Shown one piece after another: positions 43,188-53,822 of a stretch of 64,000 nt of DNA. The stretch comes from Flaccisagitta enflata. Taxonomy: Eukaryota; Chaetognatha; Sagittoidea; Aphragmophora. The position numbers and the translations under genes are program-made. The notes under the pieces are model-generated. The model made no database searches. It worked only from the letters and a program-made list of their open reading frames with translations, and was not told the DNA's origin. The stretch's first letter is position 1. Each line of letters opens with the position of its first letter. The stretch is from the NCBI GenBank assembly GCA_965153355.1, contig OZ231126.1, positions 74,772,001 to 74,836,000 of the forward strand, in the 5' to 3' direction.

Positions 43188-43538
43188 CCGGGGTGCCGAT
43201 TCAGGGTAGCAGGGTAGCAATGCTACGCGGCAGCACAGCCGTCAAGTGCGGCAGTTGCAGCAGATGGTGGGGAAAACGTGTCAAAAAAGAGGAAGGGGAA
43301 TAAAAGAAAGAGATGAAAACACATTTTTGCCTAAAGTGGTATGAAAATGGAAATGAAAACCTGATTAATGAGGAGTAAAACCTGTTTTTATCACAGTAAA
43401 TGAGTAAAATATTTATCAAGTAATCTACACAGGGCTAAACATGTAAGAATACAGCGGAAAATCATAGGTGAAGAAAGTGCGGCAGTTTTAGTTGGAATTT
43501 TCTTGCTACGCGGCAGCTTTGCAGAATCGGCACCCCGG
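43188..43538. mobile_element. hAT-like MITE with perfect 8-bp target duplication
   Basis: 351 bp bounded by exact 15-bp inverted ends CCGGGGTGCCGATTC (43188-43202) and its complement (43524-43538). The flanks are identical: CTCTGCAC at 43180-43187 and 43539-43546. Subterminal GCTACGCGGCAGC recurs near both ends. An 8-bp duplication with short ends close to CAGGGGTGCC is typical of hAT elements. No transposase is encoded. Caveat: the host sequence has several CTCTGC motifs nearby. Confidence 0.75.
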
Positions 43539-43680
43539 CTCTGCACATCTCAGCCCTCTGCCATCTCTGCACATCTTTGCCACTAACAACTGCAATGACT
43601 GATACCTTGTCAATTTGTAGTGTAACTGAACAAAAAAAGCTTAAAAACAACAGTCCTCGACTGTAGTCTACTTGGTGTCT

Positions 43681-44050
43681 GACCCGGCTACTCAGTCTGA
43701 CCCGGCTGCTCAGTCTGACCCGGCTACTCAGTCTGACCCGGCTACTCAGTCTGACCCGGCCACTCAGTCTGACCCGGCTACTCAGTCTGACCCGGCTACT
43801 CAGTCTGACCCGACTACTCAGTCTGACCCGGCTACTCAGTCTGACCCGGCTACTCAGTCTGACCCGGCTACTCAGTCTGACCCGGCTACTCAGTCTGACC
43901 CGGCTACTCAGTCTGACCCAACTACTCAGTCTGACCCGGCTACTCAGTCTGACCCGGCTACTCAGTCTGACCCGGCTACTCAGTCTGACCTGGCTACTCA
44001 GTCTGACCTGGCTACTCAGTCTGACCCGGCTACTCAGTCTGACCCAGCTA
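43681..44050. repeat. 18-bp minisatellite, about 20 units
   Basis: GACCCGGCTACTCAGTCT with rare single changes. As 18 is a multiple of 3, long ORFs run on both strands ((SDPATQ)n and (RVRLSS)n). Not a gene. Confidence 0.95.
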
Positions 44051-44063
44051 CCAATTGCATACC

Positions 44064-44165
44064 TTAAAGTCCATGATGGCATACCTTGAAGTTCATGGTG
44101 GCATACCTGGCAGCCTATGATGGCATACCTTGAAGCCCATGATGGCATTCCTTGAAGTCCATGAA
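44064..44165 (-). repeat. 22-bp minisatellite, about 5 units
   Basis: Reverse complement of the 10763-11206 unit (TCCATGATGGCATACCTTGA). The two blocks are 33 kb apart. Confidence 0.8.
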
Positions 44166-44372
44166 AGTCCTTATAATCCAACAATAAAAAAGATAACAAA
44201 AAATTTTCAAATTTTTCAAAAAAAAAAAAAAAAATTTCAAAATATAAAAAATTCTTTTCTTAAAGAAAACAAATTCTTTTTCAGAGAAAAAAAAATATTT
44301 AAAAAAAAAAACATTTTCTAAAAAAAAAAAAATTTTTTTCAAAAAATTTTTTTTTCGAAAAAAAAATTCTTT
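44166..44372. repeat. A/T homopolymer-rich block
   Basis: Runs of A and T alternating as AAAATTTTC, AAAAAATTTTTT and similar. Phe/Lys ORFs are compositional. Confidence 0.7.
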
Positions 44373-44742
44373 AGTCCAAGAAATAATGTTACTAGATACA
44401 TCATAAATACCCTTATATTTTCTTAACCAATACTCAGAATTTACTGAAATCTTGCAGGGGAGCTTTAATTGATGCAATGAACCTTCACAACAAGTTTGAA
44501 CAACATTGGTGAACCTTTACTACCATTCCCCTATGTAAATTGCACAAGTCTAAGAATTAATATTACTAGCAAAATACCCTTATATCTTCTAAACCAATAC
44601 TCAGAAATCTTGCAGGGGAGCTTTAATTGATGCAATGAACCTTCACAACAAGTTTGAACAACATTGGTGAACCTTTACTACCCTTCCCCTATGTAAATTG
44701 CACAAGTCCAGGAATTAATATTACTACAAAAATAATAGGCAA
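44373..44742. repeat. Tandem duplication of about 170 bp
   Basis: Two units (from about 44373 and 44547) share CAAGTTTGAACAACATTGG and CTTGCAGGGGAGCTTTAATT with few differences. Confidence 0.85.
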
Positions 44743-44942
44743 AGGGTATTAAATATTTATGAATGTTGTTGAAAGTTGGTACACAGGTTAGTAATGCCCT
44801 AAAAATAACACTGACCAAGTTTCATCAACATCTGAGTTGTGGTTCTCAAGTTTTTAAGGGTTGACACGACGACAACAAACAACGGCTTACTACACGATTT
44901 ACCACACTAAGTCAATGTACAGCTGAGGTACTGCAAGGCAGG
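44743..44942. other. Unique sequence
   Basis: No feature recognised. Confidence 0.4.
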
Positions 44943-45395
44943 ATAATTGCAAAAGCGTCAGATAGATGTACCTGTTGCCCCCAAGTTAGTGTATGCTGGA
45001 TATGGAGATGAGAGGGGTAGCCGCCCCGAAGGAGCCAATGACTTATGCTGGGCTAGGATTTAAACTTTGATGCTGAGATTTGAGCCACTAGGCTGGGATT
45101 GGAGCCATCAGGCTTAGATCGCAGCTTCTTTATTGGGGTTGGAAACTTAAGGAGGGGGGACCAGCATTAAGGCCTTGAGGATCAGATTGATAGATATTAT
45201 TGCCACAATTTGAGCCTCAAGGTCAAAATCATAGCCTCAAGGCTTGGATTGGGGCCTCAAAGCTGGGATTAGTGCCTCAAGGGTGGAATAGGAGCCAGGG
45301 GGAAGGGGAAACGGAGAAGGAAAAGTAGGAGGATAAAATCTCCCATGTATGTGAAAGCACAGGTCATCAGTCTCTTTGGGACTGATTCTCAATAG
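44943..45395 (-). repeat. Family F element (F1), decayed
   Basis: TTGCAAAAGCGTCAGATAGA, GTTGCCCCC, GCCGCCCCGAAGGAGCC, diverged GGATTTGAGCC units, second arm CTCCCATGTATGTGAAAGC, terminus GACTGATTCTCAATAG. Confidence 0.6.
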
Positions 45396-46189
45396 CATTA
45401 TTTTATCTATAGGTCATTTAAGCCATTTTAAGCCCCTTGTGACACATTCAGGGGCCCCAAAGGATCCCAACCTTTTATTATCCATCTGAACAGCTCCCAC
45501 CACACTAGATTAGAATGGCTGATAAGTCACTGCACCACTGGGTTTGTGTAGGGTGGAAAAGCATGCATTTTTTTAATTTTTTAGCCATTTTTGTCATTTT
45601 TGTAAACCTGGGGGACTTTTGAGGGGCCTTTAAGGGGCATAGGAGTTCCAATATCCCCTTATCTAACTATACATCTCCCACCACACAAGAGAGGAGCAAC
45701 TGATAAATCAGTCTAGTACAGCCTTTCTACAGTGCAAAAAAATTTTTTTTCACTGTTAGAGACATTCTGGCCATTTTTGAGCCCTTGGGGGCCCTCCAGG
45801 GGACCCTTAGGCCTCTGAACACATCAGAAAGTTGCTCACTTTAAAGCACTATGCACAAAGTATCATGATACCCTCATCTATAAGAGATCTAATGTTTCTT
45901 TAAAGGAGGAGAACCTATTTACCATAGAAAACTGATTCTTTAAATGACGATTTTAAGCAAAAATGTAGCATTACTGAGTACCCATATAAATGCCGCAAAA
46001 GCCAGTATTGTCAGATAATTTTTTACCATTTTTTTGTTTGAAAATGTTAAAGTAAAGGCCCCTCCATGATTTGCACACTGGGTGGGCATTGTAGTATCAA
46101 AATTTTTGCCTCAGGACTTGGTGGTTCCCCCCCTAGTTGAATGCAAAAGGAAGGCAAGTTGAATGCAAAAGGAAGGCAAGATGAATGAA

Positions 46190-46618
46190 TAGTTGCAAAA
46201 GCGTTAGATGGTCAGCGGTACCCGTGCCCTGCCTAAGTAGGTTGTGGTTAAGTTGAGGGGGGAGCAGGGCAGCGGCCCCGAAGGGGTTGATGACCTATGC
46301 CTGGAGGCTGAGATTTGGACTTTAAGGCCGGGATCTGGGCCTCTTGGCTGAGATTTTGACGTTGAGGCTGAGATTTGGGCTTCAAGACTGAAATCTGGGC
46401 CTCCAGGCTAGGATTTGGGCCTTGAGGCTAAGATTTGGGCCTTGAGGCTGGGATTTTGGCTTCAAGACTGGGATTTGGGCCTCAAGAGTGGAATTTGGGC
46501 CTCGAGACTGGGATTTGAAGGGGGGGACGTAGAAGAAGGAAAAGAAGGAGAAGAAGGAGGAAAATCCCCCATATGTGTGAAAGCGTAGGTCATCGACCCC
46601 TTCGGGGCCGCTGCCCAA
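46190..46618 (-). repeat. Family F element, complete (F1)
   Basis: TAGTTGCAAAAGCGTTAGAT, GGTCAGCGGTACCCG, stem GCCCTGC...GCAGGGC, about ten GGCTGGGATTTGGGCCTC units, arm CATATGTGTGAAAGCGTAGG, terminus GGGGCCGCTGCCCAAAAAGG. Confidence 0.75.
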
Positions 46619-46760
46619 AAAGGAAGGCAAGTTGAAGGCAAAAGAAAGGCAAGTTGAAGGCAATAGGAAGGCAAGTTGAATGAAAAAGGAAGGCAAACGA
46701 AGGCAAGTTGAAGGCAAAAGGGAAGCAAATTGAATGCAAAAACAAGGCAAGTTGCAATCT
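46619..46760. repeat. 22-bp repeat block (AGGCAAGTTGAA type)
   Basis: Units of GGAAGGCAAGTTGAAGGCAA + AA, the same family as 40528-40640 and 46136-46180. Ser/Leu/Phe-rich ORFs on minus are repeat translations. Confidence 0.8.
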
Positions 46761-47138
46761 TAAAGGAAAGGAAAAGAAAAGAGGAAACTTTTTGGCCCTG
46801 TGGGAATCAGCTGGGGAATTTCTACCATTTCCCGTTAGATCAGTCACACAGATTAAGCCATAAGAATCTTTAAGATTAAGCCAAGTGTGTTTATATATAT
46901 ATATGATGCACAGGAGACTACCTCAAGGGTCAAAGCACTGTGGGATAAGTATGCTCACTGTTCATTAGAGCATCGCTAAAGTGCACCACTGATAAGGCAT
47001 CCCCCACATCATAGGATTTGATGTCCCACCAGTGATTCTTTCTGTGTTGAAAAAAGGCAGCTTATAAGGCATAATCATGTTCAATCCCTTACCTTGCGCT
47101 CTAGCGAAGCTCTTGCCCGTCATGTGTATATGGAAGTG
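46761..47138. other. Unique sequence
   Basis: A short (TA)n at about 46893. GGTCAAAGCACTGTGGG at 46929 recurs as GGTCATCGCACTGTGGG near 47398, on either side of the MITE. Confidence 0.4.
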
Positions 47139-47314
47139 CAGTGGGACCCCGCCTCATCGCTCCCATTGGGACTGAAGATTTTTCACCTTTATCTCAATAT
47201 AACCTTTAAAGAGAGGTGAAATCACATTGAAAACTACCATTTTGGACCTCAAAATGTTGACCTTTATTGATGGGGAACCTTTAAAAGCGAGGTTGTTATT
47301 GCGGGGTTCCACTG
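47139..47314. mobile_element. pogo/Tigger-like MITE, 176 bp
   Basis: Ends CAGTGGGACCCCGC and GCGGGGTTCCACTG are inverted with one mismatch. TA follows the right end; the left flank is TG. Inner arms ACCTTTAAAGAGAGG and GAACCTTTAAAAGCGAGG are similar. Ends of the form CAGTGGAACCCCGC are typical of Tc1/mariner-pogo elements. Non-coding. Confidence 0.6.
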
Positions 47315-47847
47315 TAGTAGCATCTAAAACACATATGTCATGGCACTGTTGTTTAAATGAATACAAATTTATCAAATACACGGAAAACTATCACGAGGGT
47401 CATCGCACTGTGGGTTAGGCGAGTTTATACATGGTGCAGCAGGAAATAATTCACTGGAATTATTGTACATTGTGTGATGTACATTGTGTGTACAATGTAC
47501 AAGTGTGATTATTTTTTATTTAATTGAGCAACAGGGCATACAACAAAATCCATTAACTGTATATGATCTTTTCATAAAAACAAAGGAAAGAAAAAAAATT
47601 CATACAGAACTATTTCATTGGTCAATCTTTCATTGTAACAGTGGACATGGTGCATCATAAACCATTTCCATCTATAGTGAGTCTGATAGAGTAAGACAAG
47701 TCTGACAGGGTCATTCATGGTGGCCGAGTCAGCAAGAAATACACCAAAAAACGCATGAGGTTCAGGTGGGATTCCATTGTCTCAACTCTTTTTCTTCCTT
47801 TTCTTTCTACTCACCATATTCGCTCGCATGCTACGCTAATCTTTAAC
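47315..47847. other. Unique sequence
   Basis: A TGTACATTGTGTG duplication at about 47464-47500. No gene recognised. Confidence 0.4.
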
Positions 47848-48015
47848 CTGCTATGTTGGTCAGGCCGTCCGTCAGTCCATCACCGTTAGCTTTTTTTGCG
47901 TTTTTAAGCGTCTTTTGCAACACTGCTCCTGCCCAAATGCTCTAGCTAGCCTTTTTCAACACTGCCCCTGCCCACCCATAGGCGTCTATGGTAGCCGTGT
48001 ATCCGGCCTTGTTTA
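47848..48015 (-). mobile_element. Family H element, hairpin end decayed
   Basis: GCTATGTTGGTCAGGCCGTCC, a short tract, CACTGCTCCTGCCCAAATGC, CACTGCCCCTGCCCACCCAT, GGTAGCCGTGTATCCGGCCT and TGTTT. Confidence 0.65.
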
Positions 48016-48097
48016 TTTTTGGTGAGTTCCTTTTATTTCTTCCTTATGAAAAATGGAGGTTTTGTTCCTTAAAAAAGCTTCTTTCCTTCTTTGCCCT

Positions 48098-48674
48098 TTT
48101 TTGGGCAGCGGCCCCGAAGGGGCCGATGACCTATGCTTTCACATATGCAGAAATTTTTCCTCTTCCTCCTTCTTTGTCCCCCCCACAAGACCCAAATCCT
48201 GGCCTCAAAGCCCAAATCCAATCCTGGAGGCTCAAATCCCAGCCTCAAGGCTCAAATCCCAGCCTCAAGGCTCAAATCCCAGCCTTGAGGCTCAAATCCC
48301 AGCCTTGAGGCTCAAATCCCAGCCTCCAGGCTCAAATTCTAGGCTCAAGGCTCAATTCCCAGCCTCCAGGCTCAAATCCCAGCCTTGTGGCTTAAATCCC
48401 AGCATTGCAGCTCAAATCCCAGCAATGAAGCTCAAATCCCAGCCCCAAAGTTCAAATCCCAGTCTTGAGGCTCAAATCCCAGCCTCCAGGCTCAAATCCC
48501 AGCCCTGAGGCTCAAATCCAAGCAATCAGGCTCAAGTCCCAGCTTTGAGGCTCAAATAAAATCAGCATAGGTCACCGACGCCTTCGGGGCCGCTGCCCCA
48601 CTAACCACCTCACACCCACTTACACTCACATATGGGCAACAAGTACCGCTGACCATCTAACGCTTTTGCGACTA
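48098..48674 (+). repeat. Family F element, complete (F1)
   Basis: TTTTTTGGGCAGCGGCCCCG, arm CTTTCACATATGCAG, about 20 units of CTCAAATCCCAGCCTTGAGG in one orientation, reduced second arm (ATAGGTCACCGACGCC), GGGGCCGCTGCCCC, GTACCGCTGACCATCTAACG and end CTTTTGCGACTAATT. Confidence 0.75.
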
Positions 48675-48785
48675 ATTCTTCTTTTCTGCTAAATCTTTGT
48701 TCGACTTCTTTCTATGTCATTGCTGCTGTAATTCTTGCTGACATTTTAGCATATGTATTTTAGATATGTGAAACAAGCTACAATA

Positions 48786-49065
48786 AGGCTGGATATACGG
48801 AAGGGGCAGTGATGAAAAAATCGCATTGAAAAAAACTTTAAAAGCAAAGTGTTACTGACAGACGGATGGACTAAGAATAGTATGTGAGTCTCACAAAAAC
48901 CAGCTAAACTTATAAGATATGCAAAAAGTCCAAACGGGGAAATTCCTTTACATCACACTAGTTACATATATTGTCTAACTTAAAAGATGTCCATGCAAAA
49001 TGTCCAAACGGGGAAATTCCTCTACATCACACTAGTCACATATATTGTCCAACTTTCATAGGTCT
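48786..49065. repeat. Decayed family H copy and a 70-75 bp tandem duplication
   Basis: 48786-48885: AAGGCTGGATATACGG to GACAGACGGATGG. 48907-49051: two units sharing GTCCAAACGGGGAAATTCCT and ACATCACACTAGTYACATAT. Confidence 0.6.
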
Positions 49066-49705
49066 TTGCCACTCAAATGAGATACACCCTTGTAATATAC
49101 ACTGAACCAAGTACAGCTATCCCTTGTACCATTTTTAAAATTTTCCATGGTGAAAACACCCAAAAGGGTAATGTCTTTTTCAAAGGTGACATTTGGTGTC
49201 AGGAAAACGACATCACTCAAGGCAGACAAAGCCCATCACACAGTCGCCTCTTTTTTGTCGCCTCAGCGCCATCATATCGAGGCCATGTCAAACCATTTGT
49301 CACGGAATAACTGCCGCTTTACCACCTCAAAGGTCTCCACTTAACAATCATTTCTCTGTTTCCTCCTCCCTATTTTCTCTCTCCTCCTCTTTCCCCTTCG
49401 CCTCCTCCTCCTACTCCTCCTCCCGTTTAATGCGACGCTGGCTTAAATACTTGCCCAGCCATGAGGCTCCCTAGACTCCCCCTGTGCCACGTTAATGCGA
49501 ATTCTGCTCTATTGCTCACATCTACTTTTTTTCCCATGTTTTTTTTTCTTCATGATTCTCTGACACAAGACTCGCCTGAATTTTTTCTTTGTCCATATCC
49601 ATTCTGTCTAGTAGCCAGTCTTTATGGCACGTCTCATTTCACCGCATGTCTCCAAGGGCGACTGTGTGATCCTCTTAATTTCTGTTTGTCCTTTTTACCA
49701 TCTTG

Positions 49706-49710
<5 letters not shown>
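49066..49710. other. Unique, partly pyrimidine-rich; no gene supported
   Basis: Several overlapping ORFs of 60-140 codons (for example 49461-49874, plus) run into the (TG)n tract and show no domain. Confidence 0.4.
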
Positions 49711-49790
<80 letters not shown>

Positions 49791-49808
49791 TCTCTCTCTC
49801 TCTCTCTC
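49711..49808. repeat. (TG)n then (TC)n microsatellite
   Basis: About 78 bp TG followed by about 20 bp TC. Confidence 0.95.
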
Positions 49809-50491
49809 ACACGAGGCGCTTCTTATCTCTTCAACCTCTCGAATTACTGCGCCTCTTGTCAAAGAGTCCCATGAGAGTAACTTTCTTTTTCCACTTCCAC
49901 TGTTTGTCTTTTACTCAACGTAAGTCAGTCTGGGTGTCTTTCAAATTTCATGCAAGTAACCGCATTGTGCTATGTCGTCCATTGATCTATATGCATATCT
50001 GTCTTTCTAATGTGTTAGAGTTAGTCAAAGGTCAGTAAGTGTTCACTGAGAGCTTGAGAGGTGAACACAGTAGAAGAGCGCCAAGGAGAAAAAAATGTCT
50101 GGAAACATGGCAAGCTTAAGTGCATTCGGGAAGGCAGGGGTAGTGATAAAGATGGCCAGTCATACACTTTGGCACATCTGTGTAATTGGCGCAATCAATG
50201 AGGAAGCTTAGGAGGATATGTTGGTGAAGAGAATGACAAGCAGCATACACATAGAATACGAAGCAGGACACGAAACAGAAGATAAGATAGGAGAGATAGA
50301 TCGCCATAGATAGGAGAGAAAGGAGACAAAAGAAGATGAACTCCTTATTGAGAGAATGATCGATAGCAAATGCAGATGCTGTCGTTCTCATAGACATAAA
50401 TTAACTATCATGCTCACTCGGCTTCAACTTCCGTCTCTTCTAAATAGGCAAATGCATTAATGTCAATTTGTTCTGTTGCAAATCAGCGAGT

Positions 50492-50579
<88 letters not shown>

Positions 50580-51121
50580 AAGTGAGCCAGAGTGAGAATT
50601 AAGGCCAACGCCTACACGTCGCTTGTGTTTAACTGTTTAACTGAATTCAGAAATCAATTTCAAAATATCTGCATTAACCAACACATACTTTGTAAGATCT
50701 AAGGAGATTATCTATTTACTTACAAATCATTTATTAACTTACAATATATCTATTTACTTACAAAAATATGTTTTTTAAAAAACTTACAAATCTAATCTAC
50801 ATACCAATGAATCTAATCTATACCAATGAATCTAATCTACATACCAATAAACCAAAAAATAATAGAGTTGTGTGGCATATATCTGAAAATCATTTTCTTC
50901 ACCAATCATTGACAGGTTTTCAGTCCTTCAGTCCTTTAGTGCATTCTAAAATCAGCTTCTTCCAACTAGACTAGTCACTAGTGAATCTCAATGTTTTGTA
51001 AATATGCGTGATGGTCCTTAGGGTATGTATATCTTTTCTCTACCGAGCTACATTTCCTTCTGCCACTCTTCCTCTTCCGCCTTTTCCTCCTCCATTTTCT
51101 TGAGAGAGTATATGTTATTAA
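49809..51121. other. Unique sequence with (GA)n and short tandem repeats
   Basis: (GA)n at 50497-50573. 50604-50627 (AAGGCCAACGCCTACACGTC) resembles the 5' end of a family H copy. 50700-50765 has TTACTTACAA decamers. 50788-50850 has three AATCTAATCTACATACCAAT units. No gene recognised. Confidence 0.45.
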
Positions 51122-51418
51122 GTGCGTCCTCGCACTTCTATAAGAGGTCATGTCCGTCGGTTGGTTGGTTGGTCGCTCGGTCGGTAACGCAAACGTTTGA
51201 AATGCGCAAAACGGCCCATACTGACGTATTTCATCATTCCTTTCACCTTTCATGCCTTACCAGAGTCATTTTCATTCATTCATTCATTCACCCGTTCATT
51301 CATTCATTCATTCATTCATCCATCCGTTCATTCATTCATTTGTTCATTCATCAAAAACGTTCATTCACAAATTCTTAATCAAGCAAGGCGCAATTATTGG
51401 CCTTCACTTGGCCTTGTT
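51122..51418 (-). mobile_element. Family H element, GTGCG subfamily, with (TTCA)n
   Basis: Hairpin GTGCGTCCTCGCAC (51122-51135, perfect 5-bp arms), TTCTATAAGAGGTCATGTCCGT, (GGTT/GGTC)n, AACGCAAACGTTTGAAATGC, (CATT)n about 51265-51350, GCGCAATTATTGGCCTTCAC and TTGGCCTTGTTT. Confidence 0.8.
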
Positions 51419-51444
51419 TCTCTTTTCTCACCATCGCATCTCTT

Positions 51445-51966
51445 TTTGGGCAGCGGCCCCAAAGGGGACGAAGCCCTGTAGAACACAGGGGACTGTCGTT
51501 CGTTTGTCCGTTCGTTTGTTCGTTTGTCCGTTTGTTCGTTTGTTTGTTTGTTTCCCCCAGGCCCAATCAGGCCTGACATCGGCCCTCTCAGGCCTGAAAT
51601 CTGCACTCTCAGGCCTGAAATCTGCCCTCTCAGGCCTTGAATCTGGCCTCTCAGGCCTGAAATTTGCCCTTTCAGACCTGAGACCTGCCTGTCAGGCTTT
51701 AAATCTGCCCTCTCAGATTCAAGGCCTGAGAGGCCAGATTTCAGGCCTGAAAGGGCAGATTTTAGGCCTGAGATGGTAGATTTCAGACCTGAGAGGGCCT
51801 GGGGGGGCGGATGGATGGACGAACAAACGGACGGACAAACAAACGAAAGTCACCTGTGTTCCACAGGACTTTGTCCCCTTCGGGGCCGCTGCCCTGCCTC
51901 TCATTCCAATTTACAACCATGCAAAGCAGGGTAACGGGTATCGCTGACCACATATTGCCTTTGGGC
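51445..51966 (+). repeat. Family F element, complete (F4)
   Basis: TTTTTGGGCAGCGGCCCC, arm CCTGTAGAACACAGGGGACT, then TCGTTTGTCCGT tetranucleotides. The 20-bp array TCTGCCCTCTCAGGCCTGAA reverses near 51718. A mirrored CGGACGGACAAACAAACGAA follows, then CACCTGTGTTCCACAGGACT, GGGGCCGCTGCCC, stem AGCAGGG, GTATCGCTGACCACATATTG and end CCTTTGGGCGACC. All parts are mirrored. Confidence 0.8.
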
Positions 51967-52233
51967 GACCTGTTTTCGCTTTCATGTGTTGCATTTCTCT
52001 CTCATTTCTCAATAGCAGTTGTCTTCCTTTGCCTCCTTTCCCGTTCCTTCCTTTCCATTTCTTTTTCCTTCCTCCTTTTTTCTTTCTTTCTCTCTTTCTT
52101 TCTCTCTTTCTTTCTCTTCTTTCTTTCCCTTTTTCTTACAAGCACATAAACCCTAAGACAATAAAGTTAACGCCAAGGTAATCGGTCCAAATTTGATTTT
52201 CAGTCACAGACTCATAATGAATTATTCTATACA
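51967..52233. other. Pyrimidine-rich then unique sequence
   Basis: (CTTT)n-type tract at 52060-52135. No gene. Confidence 0.5.
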
Positions 52234-52430
52234 CAGTTAAGCTTCACTAGGGCACATGTCAAGGGACAAGATTATGTTCAATCGTGAAGCTGCAAGCTGC
52301 CTAATAAGTAATGGCCACTTCAGAAGTGACTACAAAGTCTTTGACGGGACATTAAGTCTCATAAGTCATGCTTCATAGAATATAGGCGGGCGTGCCGTAA
52401 ATGCGGGTGCGCTAGAGTGGTGCTCGACTG
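52234..52430. mobile_element. pogo-like MITE, about 197 bp
   Basis: Left CAGTTAAGCTTCACTAGGGC and right GCGCTAGAGTGGTGCTCGACTG are imperfect inverted ends; TA follows the right end. Same family as 60385-60566 (shared CACATGTCAAGGGA / GCATGCCAAGGGA and GGCGGG.GTGCC). Confidence 0.6.
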
Positions 52431-52587
52431 TAATTGAAAATAATTACGTTTACTTATACTTTTTAATAATCTGCAAGCAACTCTACGAGCCTCAGCTCAG
52501 GTAGGTTGGTCAGCTGGATGGTTGATCCGTCAGTTCGGTTCTGACTGTTAGATTGATCTTAATTCTGTCTGTCTGTCTGTCTCTGTG

Positions 52588-52642
<55 letters not shown>

Positions 52643-53067
52643 CCAAGACGCGACCTTGGTACAGATGAGCGCGGATCTTTGCAACATTTGTATACTTCTG
52701 TTTGACTCGCGGATTTGCAGGTGCGCTGGGAAATACCGGCAAAACCCGCAGCTTGGCGGTAAGAGCCGGGGAGTTCTAGAGGGAGCCGGTTTGGTATCGA
52801 TGGCAAGCGCCGGAAAGCGCCAGAAAGCGCCGGAAAGCGCCGGAAAGCGCCGGAAAGCGCGACCAAAACTTTCTCATGATTTATTCCAAGTTTATTCCAA
52901 ATAGTGTCCCCCCCTCAATTTTCTTCAATGGTTCTATCCAGCTGGTTCCCAATCTCTGTCAGTATTCCTGTCAGTATTCCTGTCTGTATGTTTGTCTGCT
53001 TCTCTCCATGTCTGAGTGTCCGCTACTATGTCAGACGTTTTCTTCCTCTGACTATCAGTCTGTCTTT

Positions 53068-53101
<34 letters not shown>

Positions 53102-53302
53102 TTGACAGGTTGTGCGTTTGCAGCATTTGTCTTACATTCTCAACTCCCGTGAGCACTTCCTCCTCTTCCTCCTCCTCCTCCCTACACCTTTCTACTTCAC
53201 TTTCTCCTCCATTCACCTTTCTAATATCCTATCACCTTTTCGAGGGTTGGCTCCTTATCTCATGAAATACTTTCGCGTCTCTGAAACATTTGTATATGGT
53301 TG
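52431..53302. other. Microsatellites within unique sequence
   Basis: (TCTG)n/(TC)n at 52565-52640, five GGAAAGCGCC decamers at 52810-52860, (TC)n at 53072-53098, CTCCTC at 53157-53180. The 118-codon minus ORF crosses the microsatellite. No gene supported. Confidence 0.5.
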
Positions 53303-53303
53303 G

Positions 53304-53395
<92 letters not shown>

Positions 53396-53396
53396 A
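53303..53396. repeat. (GTT)n microsatellite
   Basis: About 94 bp of pure GTT. Confidence 0.95.
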
Positions 53397-53623
53397 AACG
53401 GATGTCAGGGTGGGTCTCCCGGGCGCGAAAGGAGTGAGATACCATCTTTGTTGTAATTATAAGGACGGCAATTTTGAGAGGGTTTATTTTTAATGAATAA
53501 AGCTACAATGATTAGATTGGTTCCATTCTTAAAAGTTTTATCATATGTGACGTATCTAGGCTCAGTAACTTAGGCTTTTTTTTAGCTGTCCTCACATGTA
53601 TGGCCAAGATGTTAGGATTTTTA
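53397..53623. other. Unique sequence
   Basis: No feature recognised. Confidence 0.4.
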
Positions 53624-53822
53624 GACGCGTGCTACGCGACTTTACACCCCGCTATGTCGGTTGGTCGGTCGGTCGGTTGGTTGGTTGGTCCCCTTTTTAC
53701 TTTTTCGGCGTTTTTGAGCTTTTTGAGCATACGACTCCTGCCCAGATACCCTAGTGACCTTCTTCAGCATCGCTCCTGCCCACCCGCATGCGACTAGGGT
53801 AGCCGTGTATTCGGCCTTGTTA
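53624..53822 (-). mobile_element. Family H element, full length
   Basis: Hairpin GACGCGTGCTACGCGAC (53624-53640), TTTACACCCCGCTATGTCGG, (GGTC/GGTT)n, GGTCCCCTTTTTACTTTTTC, GACTCCTGCCCAGATACCC, CGCTCCTGCCCACCCGCATG, CGACTAGGGTAGCCGTGTAT and TCGGCCTTGTT. Confidence 0.8.

Larger units (their letters stand above)
40528..46180. mobile_element. Large foldback region, 5.6 kb
   Basis: Outer ends are 22-bp repeats GGAAGGCAAGTTGAATGCAA + AA at 40528-40640 and 46136-46180, in the same orientation. Inside them, 40690-41640 holds four to five diverged units of about 180 bp (each with CCTAGGGGCCCC and CTGACTTATCAGTCA). 45400-45830 holds about two and a half units of the same type in reverse (TGATAAGTCA, CCACCACAC, GGGGCCC). 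The interior contains F copies, a hAT-like MITE and satellites. It may be one element or a set of nested insertions between two inverted arms. Confidence 0.5.

Noticed and set aside
43462-44199. 245-residue minus-strand ORF with (RVRLSS)n
   Set aside because: Product of the 18-bp minisatellite, which also opens the plus strand as (SDPATQ)n.
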